From Stramonita haemastoma (lineage: Eukaryota > Mollusca > Gastropoda > Neogastropoda > Muricidae), in NCBI GenBank assembly GCA_030674155.1, contig CM060344.1:29558188-29622187 (forward strand): a DNA stretch of 64,000 bases, in the 5' to 3' direction. Each line of letters opens with the position of its first letter. Positions within the stretch are counted from its first letter, which is position 1. The notes beneath the pieces were generated by a model. That model saw only the letters and a list, made by a program, of their open reading frames with translations, had not been told where the DNA came from and did no database searches. Both the position numbers and the translations under genes were made by a program. This document shows, piece after piece, positions 43,401 through 51,974 of this stretch.

Positions 43401-43975
43401 TGTGTGTGTGTGTGCCTGCGTGTAAATGTTTATGTATGTGCATGCAATACTCATTAACTTTATCTATCAACCAATCAATCAATCAATCAATATCAATCAA
43501 TCAATCAATCAATCAATCTATTTACCTATCTATCTATCTATCTATCCCTTAATCTGGTGACCGTGGGGGCACCCCTGAAGACTTGACAAGCAGTTTTCTC
43601 CATTCCTCTCTCTGTTCTGCCTTTCTCAATTTTGTTGAGTTCTAGGCCTGTCCATTCGCTGATGTTGTCCTCCCATCTCTTCCTTGGTCTGCCGCTTTCT
43701 CTTCCTCCTTAAACAATGCCTTGCAGTATTGTTTTTGCAAGTCCTTTTAATCTTGTGACATGCCTGTTTATATTGACCAAAGTTTTGGAGACTAACATGA
43801 CAAGCTAATCCCTGATCTAGTCCAGAGTGTCTTTGTTTATATGTCAAAAACTGCTCACCTGTTGTATATCGAAATAAAAATGACAAACACTGACCTTGCA
43901 CAGAAATAACCAGATGTGTTTTGTGTGGCTTATTTTCAGACACAATTGGAAGGTATCATCGCGCCGAAGAAATGA
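31215..43975 (+). CDS. DNALI1: DNALI1, axonemal dynein light intermediate polypeptide 1 (p28), complete
   Basis: DNALI1/p28 is the light chain of single-headed inner-arm dyneins in motile cilia and flagella. Coding exons: 31215-31295, 32393-32534, 34618-34787, 37207-37385, 38172-38336 and 43940-43975, about 257 residues once one base is restored, close to the 258 recalled for human. Landmarks are MIPPNASLVKYDNPVLVSRN, the ARETGICPVRRELYSQCFDE block, CAERGLLLLRVRDEIRMTIA, a charged C-terminal coiled coil (EEEKRDLERQVNELKAKCEQ) and the terminal LEGIIAPKK. All junctions are GT-AG and phase-consistent, but exon 2 is one base short in a C run (32472-32476). A candidate AATAAA lies at 44537-44542. 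The RFX-like promoter site fits ciliary expression. Confidence 0.95.
31296..32392. other. DNALI1 intron 1, no repeat recognised
   Basis: Unusually for this window, it has no SINE or large tandem array; only an A-run near 31750. Confidence 0.6.
32393..32534 (+). CDS. DNALI1: DNALI1 coding exon 2 with single-base frameshift
   Basis: Acceptor GCTTTCAG. The first part reads AKALKTSPTPPTSTGPVPNP and on to KQKLSP. The second part in another frame reads LDAKAAQQTDEILNSILPPR, the conserved DEILN.ILPPR of the family, and joins exon 3 in frame. One extra C in the C5 run (32472-32476) joins both parts. As written, the exon shifts frame. Confidence 0.92.
32563..32890 (-). mobile_element. SINE-A, head lost at a second SINE-A
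   Basis: A full body from the ATCGAGGGTAATGCAATAAG end to the ATCATCAAATTGCGAATGTA region. It stops where the tail of the next SINE-A begins. Confidence 0.88.
32891..33248 (-). mobile_element. SINE-A, full length
   Basis: A TTTATTTATTTATT tail (read leftward) through to the GGAATAGCCTAGTGGTCAGA head at 33248. Same orientation as its neighbour, head-to-tail. Confidence 0.92.
33480..33860 (+). mobile_element. 5'-truncated LINE 3' end with (GATA)n tail
   Basis: Frames read KKRKLKWYWHVTRLNRLA, a stop, then TLQGTVQGGRKRSRPRKRWE. This is the C-terminal tail of the same kind of EN-RT protein as the intact LINE at 45216, here with stops. The 3' end runs into about 23 GATA copies (33764-33855). Inverted relatives lie at 20930 and 43540. 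Confidence 0.8.
33861..34500. other. DNALI1 intron 2 sequence, no feature recognised
   Basis: A+T-rich unique-looking sequence. Confidence 0.55.
34528..34614. repeat. (TG)n microsatellite abutting the DNALI1 exon 3 acceptor
   Basis: About 87 bp of TG run straight into TGTGCAG, so the repeat supplies the region normally occupied by the polypyrimidine tract. Confidence 0.95.
34618..34787 (+). CDS. DNALI1: DNALI1 coding exon 3
   Basis: Completes Arg, then EWTENGQLWVQQVSSTPATR, LDVVNLQEELDRRLQQRQA and RETGICPVRRELYSQCF. Acceptor TGTGCAG, donor GTCAGT. Confidence 0.96.
34848..35182 (-). mobile_element. SINE-A, full length, diverged
   Basis: All SINE-A blocks read leftward, with a diverged head (GGAAAGCCTAGTGAATAGAA) at about 35175. 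Confidence 0.85.
35293..35640 (+). mobile_element. SINE-A, full length, diverged
   Basis: B-box-like GGGTTCAAGGC, then GGGGATATTTTTCCCTGG, core CTTTGGATAAGATTATAAAC and the AGAACATCTTGCACACATG block. Confidence 0.82.
35660..36376. mobile_element. 717-bp element with 19-bp perfect terminal inverted repeats
   Basis: The left end CGATGCCTCAGAGCAAGAA is repeated exactly in inverted form at the right end, and the match continues as AGGTCTA/CGGTTTA. AAAT directly flanks both ends (35656-35659 and 36377-36380), a possible 4-bp target-site duplication. A 100-codon frame spans 35662-35964 on the plus strand but matches no transposase I recognise, so the element is probably non-autonomous. It lies in DNALI1 intron 3. 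Confidence 0.75.
36381..37206. other. DNALI1 intron 3 sequence with C-rich end
   Basis: Unique-looking sequence, then a C/CT-rich stretch at 37062-37150 about 60 bp before the exon 4 acceptor. Confidence 0.55.
37207..37385 (+). CDS. DNALI1: DNALI1 coding exon 4
   Basis: Completes Asp, then ELIRQVTINCAERGLLLLRV, RDEIRMTIAAYQTLYESSVA and FGMRKALQAEQGKADMENK. Acceptor TCTATTGCAG, donor GTCAGG. This is the most conserved block of p28. Confidence 0.97.
37465..37506. repeat. (GT)n microsatellite
   Basis: GT array about 80 bp downstream of exon 4. Confidence 0.95.
37567..37838 (-). mobile_element. SINE-A, head missing
   Basis: From the TATATCGAGGATTATGG end through the core to GATCCCCTCAAACAGGAATC, where it meets the duplicated exon fragment. 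Confidence 0.87.
37839..37900 (+). pseudogene. Decayed partial duplicate of DNALI1 exon 4
   Basis: It aligns with 37268-37330, reading RDEICMTIAAYQTL, His, stop, SS against RDEIRMTIAAYQTLYESS. Four of the differences are synonymous (GAT, GAA, ATT, GCA third positions); others give Arg to Cys, Tyr to His and a TAG. A GT array follows both copies. Confidence 0.85.
37900..37996. repeat. (GT)n then (GCAT)n microsatellite
   Basis: About 65 bp of GT followed by CATG/TGCA units. Confidence 0.95.
38027..38098 (-). mobile_element. SINE-A 3'-end fragment joined to a family C scrap
   Basis: GAGGATAATGGGATAAGCACTC and ACATCCAGACCC, then TTGATTGAGTTACGCTGGAT, which matches the 3' part of repeat family C. 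Confidence 0.65.
38172..38336 (+). CDS. DNALI1: DNALI1 coding exon 5
   Basis: ISTLEEEKRDLERQVNELKA, KCEQIEKRAAEQRQVEEKKH and TEEIQFLKRTNTQLK, 55 codons of coiled coil. Acceptor TGTGACAG, donor GTAGGA. Confidence 0.96.
38515..38590. repeat. (GT)n microsatellite
   Basis: GT array ending in GTGC units. Confidence 0.95.
38612..38967 (-). mobile_element. SINE-A, full length, diverged
   Basis: Complete block order, with a G-run expansion near 38848 and head GGAATAGACTGGTGGTTAGA (reverse complement). Confidence 0.87.
39072..39153. repeat. (AT)n microsatellite
   Basis: About 82 bp of AT. Confidence 0.95.
39239..39312. repeat. (AC)n microsatellite abutting a SINE-A head
   Basis: About 70 bp of CA directly before the SINE. 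Confidence 0.95.
39313..39672 (+). mobile_element. SINE-A, full length
   Basis: Head GGGATAGCCTAGTGGTCAGA, hairpin GGGATTTTTCCCCTGG, core CTTCGGATGAGACTATAATC, tail AAATAAATAAA, then a GT run. One of the better-preserved copies. Confidence 0.92.
39990..40100. repeat. (GCAT)n and (CA)n microsatellite
   Basis: Seven or eight GCAT units followed by CA. Confidence 0.95.
40345..40418. repeat. (GT)n microsatellite
   Basis: About 74 bp of GT. Confidence 0.95.
40658..41036. repeat. 27-bp minisatellite in DNALI1 intron 5
   Basis: Fourteen nearly identical copies of TTGCCCTCAGCCCTATGTAC+AGAGACA. Only a T/C change in TGTAC/TGCAC varies. Frames are open on both strands because the unit is nine codons without stops; this is not evidence of a gene. 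Confidence 0.97.
41205..41285. repeat. 16-bp tandem repeats
   Basis: Copies of TTCACTGTTCATAG and TTCAATGTCCATGG. Confidence 0.85.
41603..41944 (-). mobile_element. SINE-A, full length with small 3' deletion
   Basis: It lacks the TCGAGGATAATGGAA block near the tail; otherwise complete to the GGGATAGCCTAGTGGTCAGA head. Confidence 0.9.
41945..42934. other. DNALI1 intron 5 sequence, A-rich, no exon seen
   Basis: Contains an A/C-rich low-complexity tract (42100-42230) and a CA/TGCA tract (42350-42425). Confidence 0.55.
42935..43150 (-). mobile_element. SINE-A, old and diverged
   Basis: AAGGATGACGGAATAGGCAC, CCTGTTCCCACGGCAC and TGTGCGCCAGACGTTTTGAG in SINE-A order, read leftward. Confidence 0.7.
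43470..43800 (-). mobile_element. LINE 3' end with (GATA)n and (GATT)n tail
   Basis: The reverse complement matches 33500-33860 and 20930-21150 (GGAAGAGATGGGAGGACAAC, TTCAGGGGTGCCCCCACGG, GATA tail). It lies about 140 bp before the last DNALI1 exon, in antisense. Confidence 0.78.
43940..43975 (+). CDS. DNALI1: DNALI1 coding exon 6 (C-terminus and stop)
   Basis: Acceptor TTATTTTCAG, then TQLEGIIAPKK and TGA. The C-terminus is nearly identical to the recalled vertebrate AQLEGIIAPKK. Confidence 0.95.
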   Translation, partial: TQLEGIIAPKK

Positions 43976-44536
43976 AGTGGATGTGTGTGTAAACCCAATT
44001 CCTCCACTGCTCCTCCATGTACAGATACCCTTTGTCACGTCCTTCCTGCTTTCATCGCAACTGTACCAAGTTTTTTTTTTCATTTTTTTCCCCTGTGGAT
44101 CTGACTGATGTTGTCTGTCAGTTTGGACAGTGCAGAATGTCTCCAAACATGCTTGTCACTTGGGAGTGGTTTGGTGACCGAAGAAAACATGTACTGAATG
44201 TCCCCCGTCATTTGAAACTCTAAAACAACACTGTTGAAGGGAAATACAGGTTCACTTTTTTTATCAGCACTAGCATAAACTCCTGTGCTTTTATTCTTTC
44301 TTATTTCTTTTAATCAAATAAGGTGAGAGAGAGAAAGGGAAGGGTGTGTATTTTCTATCCAAATGATCAGCTAATTATCAACTTGGTTCTATTACAAGTA
44401 AATCTTATTTTTCTTTCTTTTTTGGGGGGTGGGGTGGATGTTTATGCACTGGGATTGTTTTGGGTTCTTTTTCATGGCTATTAAGTGGTGAAGATAAAAT
44501 ATTTTGTTTTGGAATGTGACATTGTAGTCTAATGAA

Positions 44537-44542
44537 AATAAA
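44537..44542 (+). terminator. Candidate DNALI1 polyadenylation signal
   Basis: AATAAA 562 bp after the stop, followed within about 80 bp by GT-rich sequence. Confidence 0.5.
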
Positions 44543-44606
44543 GCATTGTTTACCATCTCTTTTCTTCTGTGTATTTTGCCATGATGATGGAAATGTGTCA
44601 GTATTC

Positions 44607-44610
<4 letters not shown>

Positions 44611-44677
<67 letters not shown>

Positions 44678-44750
44678 TGTGTGCATGCATGCGAGCGTGA
44701 GTGTATACATGTGTGTGTGTGTGTGTTTGTGTATGTGTGTAGTAAATATT
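44611..44750. repeat. (GT)n microsatellite
   Basis: GT array with GCAT-type interruptions. Confidence 0.95.
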
Positions 44751-44885
44751 ACATGTTAAGTACAGATGACCCTGAAAAAAGGCAATTTAATCAATCTTGG
44801 AGAGTTGGAAAACATTTTGTGGTTAAAAATAAAAGCTTCATGCTAAATAGCAGAGAGCACACACACGCACACACACACACACACA

Positions 44886-44989
44886 CACATGGGGGGGCAG
44901 GATAGCCTGGTGGTCAGAATGATGCGCTCGTGATATGCTGACCTGGGTTCTAATCTCGTTCAAGAGGATTTTTCCTCTGTAGTTAAGAT
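44886..44989 (+). mobile_element. SINE-A head and hairpin, left half of a split copy
   Basis: GGATAGCCTGGTGGTCAGAA, then GGGTTCTAATC and the TTTTTCCTCTGTAGTTAAG region. It continues at 48330 after the LINE. Confidence 0.9.
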
Positions 44990-47900
44990 AGTTAAGGGGT
45001 GTATGGGGTGCTTAAGGAGAGGTGGTACCTTTGTAAACCTGGCAGTAGCATCCTTCGGGATGGACGGGAGCACTGGTCCTCACTTGGCACTCAACTCTCA
45101 CTTCTGGGTCCGGGTCCTTAACCCACCCACACCCCGGTAACCGCTTCTACTGGCGGGCGAAACGTTGTGAGGGGCTGGTGCATTCTTATCCACCAGTAGG
45201 AGTCTTGGAGAGGAGATGGGCGCCACCAAGCTTCCTCAAGCCCACTGCAAGGACATGATGAGAAAAACAAAACAGAAAGACATGCCGGATCGGTCGAGGC
45301 CCGGATCAACAACGACCGCGCTACCCACTGCAAGCCTCCAGGGTGGGAGCGACAAGTGTGCTACTGGGGCAGAACCAAGTCTAAAGCTCCCAGCTAAAGG
45401 GGCAACCATTGGTACATGGAATGTAAGGACTCTGTACCAAACAGGAAGAGTACAGGAACTTACACATGAATTACAGAGGTATAAATGGGACATCATTGGG
45501 CTTGCGGAAGTCAGATGGATTGGCTTCGGAGAAACAACCACGCAAGGCGGCCACAAAATATGGTACAGCGGAGAAGAGAAACTACATCAACATGGAGTAG
45601 GCTTTATTGTCAGGAAAGAGATTGTGTCAAGCATCATCAGCTGCACACCAGTATCCAGCAGACTCATCTCAATCAGAGTTTCTGCAAAACCCCAGAATCT
45701 CACCATCATCCAAGTGTATGCTCCAACATCTGACTACGATGATGATCAGATAGAAGAATTCTATGAAGAACTTGAAAACGTCATCTCCAAAACGCCCCAA
45801 AAAGACATCCTTATTTTGGAAGGCGACTGGAATGCTAAGGTGGGACCTGATGCCTATGACACCTGGGCAGGAACCACAGGACGATTTGGACTGGGAGAAA
45901 CAAATGACAGAGGACAGCGGCTGCTGGAATTTGCAAAGAAGCACAAACTTACTTTGGCTAACACACTCCACCCTCACAAGCCATCCAGAACATCAACCTG
46001 GCACTCACCAAATGGTCTGATTCATAATCAAATTGATTACATTCTGTCACCCCAAAGATTCAAATCCAGCATAAACAAGGCAAACACAAGAACATTCCCA
46101 GGAGCTGACATTGGCAGTGACCACGACCTTGTACTTATCACCATCAGACTGAAACTGAAAGCAAAACAACAGCCAAAAAGCCCACGCATAAGATTCGACC
46201 TGGAAAAACTCAAAGACCCAACAGTGGTTGAGATCTTCCAAGCCAACATAGGAGGAAAGTTCGCCGCACTCACAGCCATCGACAATGATGTGGACACATT
46301 GGCCAACAACATCAAAGAAGTGCTAACGACAGCAGCAGAAGAAACATTAGGAGAAGGCAGAACAAAGAAACAACCCTGGGTGACAAATGAGGTTCTTGAC
46401 CTCTGCGACAAAAGAAGAGAACTTAAGAAACAAAAGTTCACAAGTCAAGAAGCTTACAAGAAGTACATGGATAGCCACAGAGAAGTGAGGAAAAAGATGA
46501 GAGAAGCCAAAGAAGGGTGGATAGAAGAACAATGCAACAACATCGAAGCTGGAATGACCAAGGGAAACAGCAAAACAGCTTACGACACTTTGAAAGCACT
46601 AACGAAAACCACACAGCCTAAAGCCTCTGTTATTGAAGACAAAGAAGGAAATCTTTTAACGGAAAACAATGCCATCCTCCAACGCTGGACAGAATACTGT
46701 GAGGGATTGTACAACTACCCACTACGCCCAGATACCAACATAGTTTCTGACAAACCCCCTGAACACCAAGATAAAGACCCACCAATACTAAGGTGTGAAG
46801 TAGATGCAGCTATTAAACAATTGAAGAAGGGGAAGTCCCCTGGAATTGATAACATCCCAGCTGAACTCATAAAAAATGGAGGGAATGAAACAGCAAGGCG
46901 ATTCACAGAACTTTGTCAGAAGATCCACGACACCAAAGAATGGCCAAAAGAATGGACACAGTCTCTTGTAATACCCCTGCCAAAGAAAGGAAACCTCAAG
47001 AAATGCCAGAACTACAGAACCATCAGTCTCATAAGTCATCCTAGCAAGATCATGCTGCAGGTAGTCCTCAACAGACTGAAAAACCAAGCAGAAAAACTCC
47101 TGGCAGAAGAACAAGCGGGCTTTAGACCAAAACGCAGCACAATGGAACAAATTTTCAATCTGAGAATTCTGATAGAGAAGCATCTTCAACACCAAAAAGA
47201 CTTGTACCACAATTTCATAGACTTCAAAAAGGCCTTTGACAGGGTATGGCATGACGGCCTCTGGCAAGTACTCAGGCACTTCAACATTGACAGCTGCCTA
47301 ATTGAAGTCATCAAGGCTCTGTACGAGAACGCAAAAAGGGCAGTTTTCATGAATAACCACGTGGGCGAGTTCTTCAAGACCACGGTTGGGGTTCGCCAGG
47401 GCTGCCTTCTCTCACCTGTACTCTTCAACCTGTTCCTCGAAAACATCATGACAGAGACACTGCAAAACCACCACACTTCCATCTCCATTGGTGGAAGACC
47501 CCTTTGCAACCTCAGATTTGCAGATGACATTGACCTCATGGGCAGCAGCAAACAAGAACTGCAAATCCTCACAGACAATTTAACAGATCGAGCGAGCGCA
47601 TACGGCATGGAGGTCAGTACAGAGAAATCAAAGATCATGGTCAACAGCGCAAGTAATGACATCACGGAAATAAAGATGAATGGAGAAACACTAGAAGAGG
47701 TGAGCCAATTCAAATACTTAGGCTCCATCCTAACAAAAGATGGCACATCAAACAATGAAGTGAAAGCTCGCATTGCAACAGCAACATCTGCTCTAGTCAG
47801 ACTCGAGAAGATCATCAGAAGCAACAACATCAGCTTCGGCACCAAATACCACCTTTACAAATCCCTCGTGATATCTATCCTCCTATATGGCTGTGAATCA

Positions 47901-48329
47901 TGGACTCTGACAGCAGAGTTAGAGAGGAGAATCCAAGCATTCAAGAACAAGTGCCACAGAAGACTTCTCAAAATATCATACAAAGAACACAAGACCAATA
48001 ACTATGTGAAAGAAGAAATCAAAAAGCGTGTGGGCCCCCAAGAGCCTTTGCTCTCCACCATAAAGAGGAGAAAGCTGATGTGGTTTGGTCACACCACAAG
48101 ACACAACACCCTAGCAAAAACCATCCTGCAAGGAACAGTCGAGGGCAAGAGAAGAAGAGGCCGCCAAAAGAAATCATGGGTTGACAACATCAAAGACTGG
48201 ACCGCCCAACCCCTACAACACCTCCTACTAGCCACACAGGATCGTGAAGCATGGAAAAAGATCTCTGTTGCGTCTTCTCTCATGTCCCCCCTACGTCCTT
48301 TGGGACATGGGACTGAGTGAGTGTGAGTG
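44990..48329 (+). mobile_element. Full-length RTE-like LINE inserted in a SINE-A
   Basis: The element has about 225 bp of 5' leader, a single intact ORF and a short GTGAGT-rich 3' tail. The host SINE word AGTTAAGAT is duplicated on both sides (44981-44989 and 48330-48338), a clean 9-bp target-site duplication. Intact ORF and intact duplication imply a recent insertion. Confidence 0.9.
45216..48320 (+). CDS. LINE endonuclease-reverse transcriptase, intact 1034-residue ORF
   Basis: This is the retrotransposon's own replication protein. Residues about 65-310 form an APE-type endonuclease: TWNVRT (68-72), AEVRW (97-101), GDWNAKVG (203-210), TSTWHSP and the catalytic GSDHD (300-304). The reverse transcriptase follows, with KSPGIDNIPAELIK, NYRTISLISH, EQAGFRP, DFKKAFDRVWH, GVRQGCLLSP and the FADD active site at 768-771. 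The C-terminus has a Cys/His-containing RRIQAFKNKCHRRLL and a basic KRRRGRQKKSW tail, with no RNase H domain. EN-RT without RNase H, with the endonuclease known from CFDP2/BovB-like proteins, suggests the RTE group; that assignment is inference. No stop or frameshift is visible. An internal Met could also serve as start; 45216 gives the longest frame. Confidence 0.93.
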   Translation: MGATKLPQAHCKDMMRKTKQKDMPDRSRPGSTTTALPTASLQGGSDKCATGAEPSLKLPAKGATIGTWNVRTLYQTGRVQELTHELQRYKWDIIGLAEVRWIGFGETTTQGGHKIWYSGEEKLHQHGVGFIVRKEIVSSIISCTPVSSRLISIRVSAKPQNLTIIQVYAPTSDYDDDQIEEFYEELENVISKTPQKDILILEGDWNAKVGPDAYDTWAGTTGRFGLGETNDRGQRLLEFAKKHKLTLANTLHPHKPSRTSTWHSPNGLIHNQIDYILSPQRFKSSINKANTRTFPGADIGSDHDLVLITIRLKLKAKQQPKSPRIRFDLEKLKDPTVVEIFQANIGGKFAALTAIDNDVDTLANNIKEVLTTAAEETLGEGRTKKQPWVTNEVLDLCDKRRELKKQKFTSQEAYKKYMDSHREVRKKMREAKEGWIEEQCNNIEAGMTKGNSKTAYDTLKALTKTTQPKASVIEDKEGNLLTENNAILQRWTEYCEGLYNYPLRPDTNIVSDKPPEHQDKDPPILRCEVDAAIKQLKKGKSPGIDNIPAELIKNGGNETARRFTELCQKIHDTKEWPKEWTQSLVIPLPKKGNLKKCQNYRTISLISHPSKIMLQVVLNRLKNQAEKLLAEEQAGFRPKRSTMEQIFNLRILIEKHLQHQKDLYHNFIDFKKAFDRVWHDGLWQVLRHFNIDSCLIEVIKALYENAKRAVFMNNHVGEFFKTTVGVRQGCLLSPVLFNLFLENIMTETLQNHHTSISIGGRPLCNLRFADDIDLMGSSKQELQILTDNLTDRASAYGMEVSTEKSKIMVNSASNDITEIKMNGETLEEVSQFKYLGSILTKDGTSNNEVKARIATATSALVRLEKIIRSNNISFGTKYHLYKSLVISILLYGCESWTLTAELERRIQAFKNKCHRRLLKISYKEHKTNNYVKEEIKKRVGPQEPLLSTIKRRKLMWFGHTTRHNTLAKTILQGTVEGKRRRGRQKKSWVDNIKDWTAQPLQHLLLATQDREAWKKISVASSLMSPLRPLGHGTE

Positions 48330-48588
48330 AGTTAAGATCAGTGCCAACTCCACTTCCCCCAAAAGTCCTTCGGATGAGACTATAAACCAAGGTCTTGTGT
48401 ACGAATGCACACAGAACATCTTGCGCAAATGTTAAAACCTGTTTTGCTTTTTGGAGGAGTAGGCCATTGTGTGCCGGTGGAAACGGATGACAAAATTTAC
48501 AAAACTGCTGATGTAAAAAAAAAAAGCACAGAAGTGCTTATTCCATTATTCTTGAAATAAAAGAGTAAATAAATAAAAATAAAACACA
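48330..48588 (+). mobile_element. SINE-A core and tail, right half of the split copy
   Basis: It resumes with AGTTAAGATCAGTGCCAACT, core CTTCGGATGAGACTATAAAC, through to the AAATAAATAAAA tail. Confidence 0.9.
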
Positions 48589-48590
48589 AA

Positions 48591-49009
48591 TGCGATGCTC
48601 CACCACATGAGTCGCATTGCACTGGAGGTAAATTTTTAGTTACTGACATGTTATTGATCAACAATGAAATGGCTATACAATACAAAAAACAGATTGAAAA
48701 TCGAACTATTCTATCAAAAGTTTGTGGTTTGAAATGATAGACTGCAGGAAATGTCAAAATGAGAAATTAACAATTTTAGCAACCTAATAGGTGGTCAGAA
48801 TGAGGGCTTTGCTATTTTCAAAGCACGTTTAAAGACAAAAGGATAAAGAATTATGCCTTGATATTTTACTACAAGGTAGAATAAGTGCTATAGTTTTATA
48901 ATAAATCAAAATCTCAAAATCGACAACCTCACCCCCACCTGCCTTTAATGGCTCCTAGGGGAAAAGTAGATTATGTGCTAAGTGACTCATTTTGTGGTGG
49001 AGTGTCACA
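48591..49009. mobile_element. MITE-like element H, copy 1 (about 420 bp)
   Basis: The ends carry inverted CTCCACCACA (left) and TGTGGTGGAG (right), extending to ATGAGTCG/CACTTAGCAC-type subterminal matches. The whole element aligns with 59505-59925 in the same orientation. There is no ORF. The 8-bp word CACAAATG flanks the CTCCACCAC cores on both sides and could be the target duplication. Confidence 0.8.
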
Positions 49010-50420
49010 AATGGGCATTTACAGACACAGGTACACATACACGACAGCACCCACACACACAAAATGAGATTCTTCAATTCTTTATTTTTTTCCACACAAA
49101 AATTCTTCATCTTGTGAAGCCGTCATACACCTTTTTCTTTGTTTTGCAGTTACACACCAGTCATTACAGCATTCACCTCCTCCTCAAAACATCAGCCTCT
49201 CGGTGTCTGTCCCTTCCATGTCAAGTCACCCCCCCCCCCCCCCCCCACTGACACTGACACTGACACCCCCACCATAGCTGGTTGATAAATGCATGTACAA
49301 ATTTGGGAGGACAATTTTAGGATTTTCACCTACTCCTTCTTGAAGGACCTACTACTAGCATTTCTTTGTAGGCAGCCTTCAGTCTCAGAACACGATGGAG
49401 TTGCGCTCTAGGTGTTAATTCTGGTACAGTGTTGGGTGTGGCTGGCCAGTCCACATGAGAATGACAGATAGTCCCTATGGCAGAGGGCATAGATGAAATC
49501 TGACGCTGGTCTGTCTGCCTGGTCTGCAGCCTTTGCAAGCATTGATATGGTTTTTGCACTTACGTATGAACAAGGTTTGAACAGAACTTACTGGTTTAAG
49601 TATTTGCACAATAAATTGTGCATGCATGACAGATTAAAGGGTTACAACTCTGCTGTTATATTTGTTTATAAGTGACTTTAAAGGCCAATAAATATGCTGT
49701 CCTATCAATATAAAGTGACGAGTGCAATGGCTGTGGATTTTTGTTTGTTTGTTGTTCTTTTTTCTTCTTTTTTTTAATACATGTGCGGGTTTTTTTTTAA
49801 CTGATGTACACAGATATGTGTACACTCAAATTACATTTGACACATTTTTACAGACATGTTTTTTCTTTTTCATATATGATGAACACAGCAGTGTCAGCAC
49901 TGTCCAAGGGTTCAAAGGCAGCTAAGGTCTGGTTCTTCAGGACGATCAAACCTTGACCTTGACCTTGACATGAAGACTGTGCAGACCCTTTAAGGACCAC
50001 ATGAACTCCGATACCATCCCATTCCTTTCTACATCCATTCATCAGCAGATCAATAAATTAAATACACCTCACTACCACAGCACACATTCTAAAGCACACA
50101 CACCCCCTGAAGACTTTCCTGATATGTTTGTGAGAGAGAGAGCTAGCGTGATTGTCCACCATGACAGGTCGTTTGGTGGTGATGTAAATGTTGACTTGCC
50201 CAGCATGCACTGAGATTTTTGGGCTCTGGGTTGGGTGGGCAACAGTAAGCTGATACGACCTGAGTGGACCCACTGAGGATCCTGTGTCAGACTCTTCAGC
50301 CAGCGGGGGACAGTTGCCCGGTGAACTTGCGCACTGTTCTTCTTCCCCAGGATTGTTATAGCTGCTGGTGTTGGGTGTTCCCCAGCTTAACACCCTGGGG
50401 TGGGGGTGGGAGTCACCCGG
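49010..50420. other. Intergenic stretch, no gene recognised
   Basis: Contains a C-run near 49229-49246. The rest is unique-looking and without supported exons. Confidence 0.55.
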
Positions 50421-50424
50421 CAGA

Positions 50425-50432
50425 ACATGCGC

Positions 50433-50480
<48 letters not shown>
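50425..50480. repeat. (CTGT)n microsatellite
   Basis: About 13 copies of CTGT. Confidence 0.95.
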
Positions 50481-50481
<1 letters not shown>

Positions 50482-50692
50482 CACTTGTCACACCTGAGAA
50501 TCCCTAGACCATCAGCAACACTGGGTGAGAAGTTTGCAAGTATGTGACTGTTTTCAGAGTATGCGGTTTTGTTTATTTTTCGTTGAAATAACAGCGCAGT
50601 TGTTATGCAAAGAGCTTTTCACGGCTGAAGACAGTCTCAACACAACCTTTTACAGCATAACAACACGTTAGTGTAGACCGTGGCGCTGTGCT

Positions 50693-50860
50693 GACATCAG
50701 AAACTGTCACAGACATCAGAAACTGTCACAGACATCAGAAACTGTCACAGACATCAGAAACTGTCACAGACATCAGAAACTGTCACAGACACCAGAAACT
50801 GTCACAGACACCAGAAACTGTCACAGACATCAGAAACTGTCACAGACATCAGAAACTGGG
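50693..50860. repeat. 19-bp minisatellite
   Basis: About nine copies of CAGACATCAGAAACTGTCA. Confidence 0.95.
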
Positions 50861-50937
50861 GGCAGAATGCCTCAGACATCAGTGAACAAGCCATGCAGGG
50901 TCACCTCACCAGAGGGAGCACGCTCCATGAAGACACC

Positions 50938-51100
50938 CTCACATCTGTTCCGCCTTTTGCAAGAGTAGGCAATTTTGTACTGGTGAGAATAGATACCAAA
51001 ACCGCTCGTCCATACTGGGACTGAATGTAATTTTTGTTTTTTTAAAGAACAAGGAGTGCTCATTCTATTATCCTCCATTAAACCAAAAGAATGGATAGAA
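50938..51100 (+). mobile_element. SINE-A 3' fragment
   Basis: TTCCGCCTTTTGCAAGAGTA, then GGTGAGAATAGAT, ACTGGGACTGAATGTAA and TTATCCTCCATTAAA. Confidence 0.75.
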
Positions 51101-51248
51101 AAAGAAACAGAAATGATTGATCAATAGAAATGGTGTGCACACTGAAGTGAACTAACTCAGTAGCAGCTGAAGCTCACAGTCAGCTCGGTATGACAATTCA
51201 TGCCTAAGCTACGGCAGTGTCAGAACTTGGAGCTTCAGAATACACCAC

Positions 51249-51450
51249 ACACACACACTCTCTCTCGCCCCTTTTCTCTCACTCCTTTTCTCTCCCTCTC
51301 TCTTTCCCTCACTCACTCTCTCTCTTTCTCTCCTCCCCTCTCTCTTTCTCCCTCTCTCTCTTTCTCCCTCTCTCTCTGCCCCCCTATCTCTTTCTCTCTC
51401 TCTCCCTCCCTCTCCACCCTCCCTCTCTCTCTCTCTTCCTCACTCTCTCA
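51249..51450. repeat. (CT)n-rich microsatellite
   Basis: About 200 bp of CT/CCCT units. Confidence 0.95.
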
Positions 51451-51452
51451 CA

Positions 51453-51562
51453 CATGATGGAAAAAGATGACAAAATGTACAAAACTGCATACACACAGGG
51501 ACTGGATGTAAAAAAAAGCCCATGAGACCATATTCCATTATCCTCGATATTGAATAAATACC
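51453..51562 (+). mobile_element. SINE-A 3'-end fragment
   Basis: GATGACAAAATGTACAAAAC, ACAGGGACTGGATGTAAAAA and TTCCATTATCCTCGATAT. Confidence 0.85.
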
Positions 51563-51711
51563 TCACTAAAACGAGATAAGCACTCTTGTTTCCTGCACTG
51601 TCAGCAGAGCAGCGCCCTTCCCTATTCAGGCGCTGTCAGTCACTTCACCTGCCACTGCCCAGCCAGGTCCTCAGCATCTGACTATTCACTTATGCAAGGT
51701 TACAGGTAAAA

Positions 51712-51870
51712 AAAAAAGGTAAAGGTGTCCCATAACCTTGGCAGTCGTAGGGGAGTGAGGCATCAGAGACCTCAGCTTCTCTAGGGCAGTGCCCATCTCC
51801 TCTCCCTCGCTGCTTTACCTTCCCTGACCCTAAAGAGGGCAGGTACCCATTGACAGCTTTTGCAAGGTTA
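51712..51870 (-). mobile_element. SINE-E copy, partial
   Basis: GGTGTCCCATAACCTTGGCA, CAGAGACCTCAGCTTCTCTA and CCCATCTCCTCTCCCTCGCT match the copies at 19325 and 27765. Confidence 0.78.
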
Positions 51871-51974
51871 CTTCCAAGAAAAACTGCATGAGTATTTAGA
51901 TCAACTCATTTTCTATGCAGAGATGTTTCCCATGGATCATCATAAACCCATGCAGAGTGTGCTGAAACAACACT

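Noticed and set aside
45236..47845. Antisense frames inside the LINE
   Set aside because: Shadows of the intact sense ORF.
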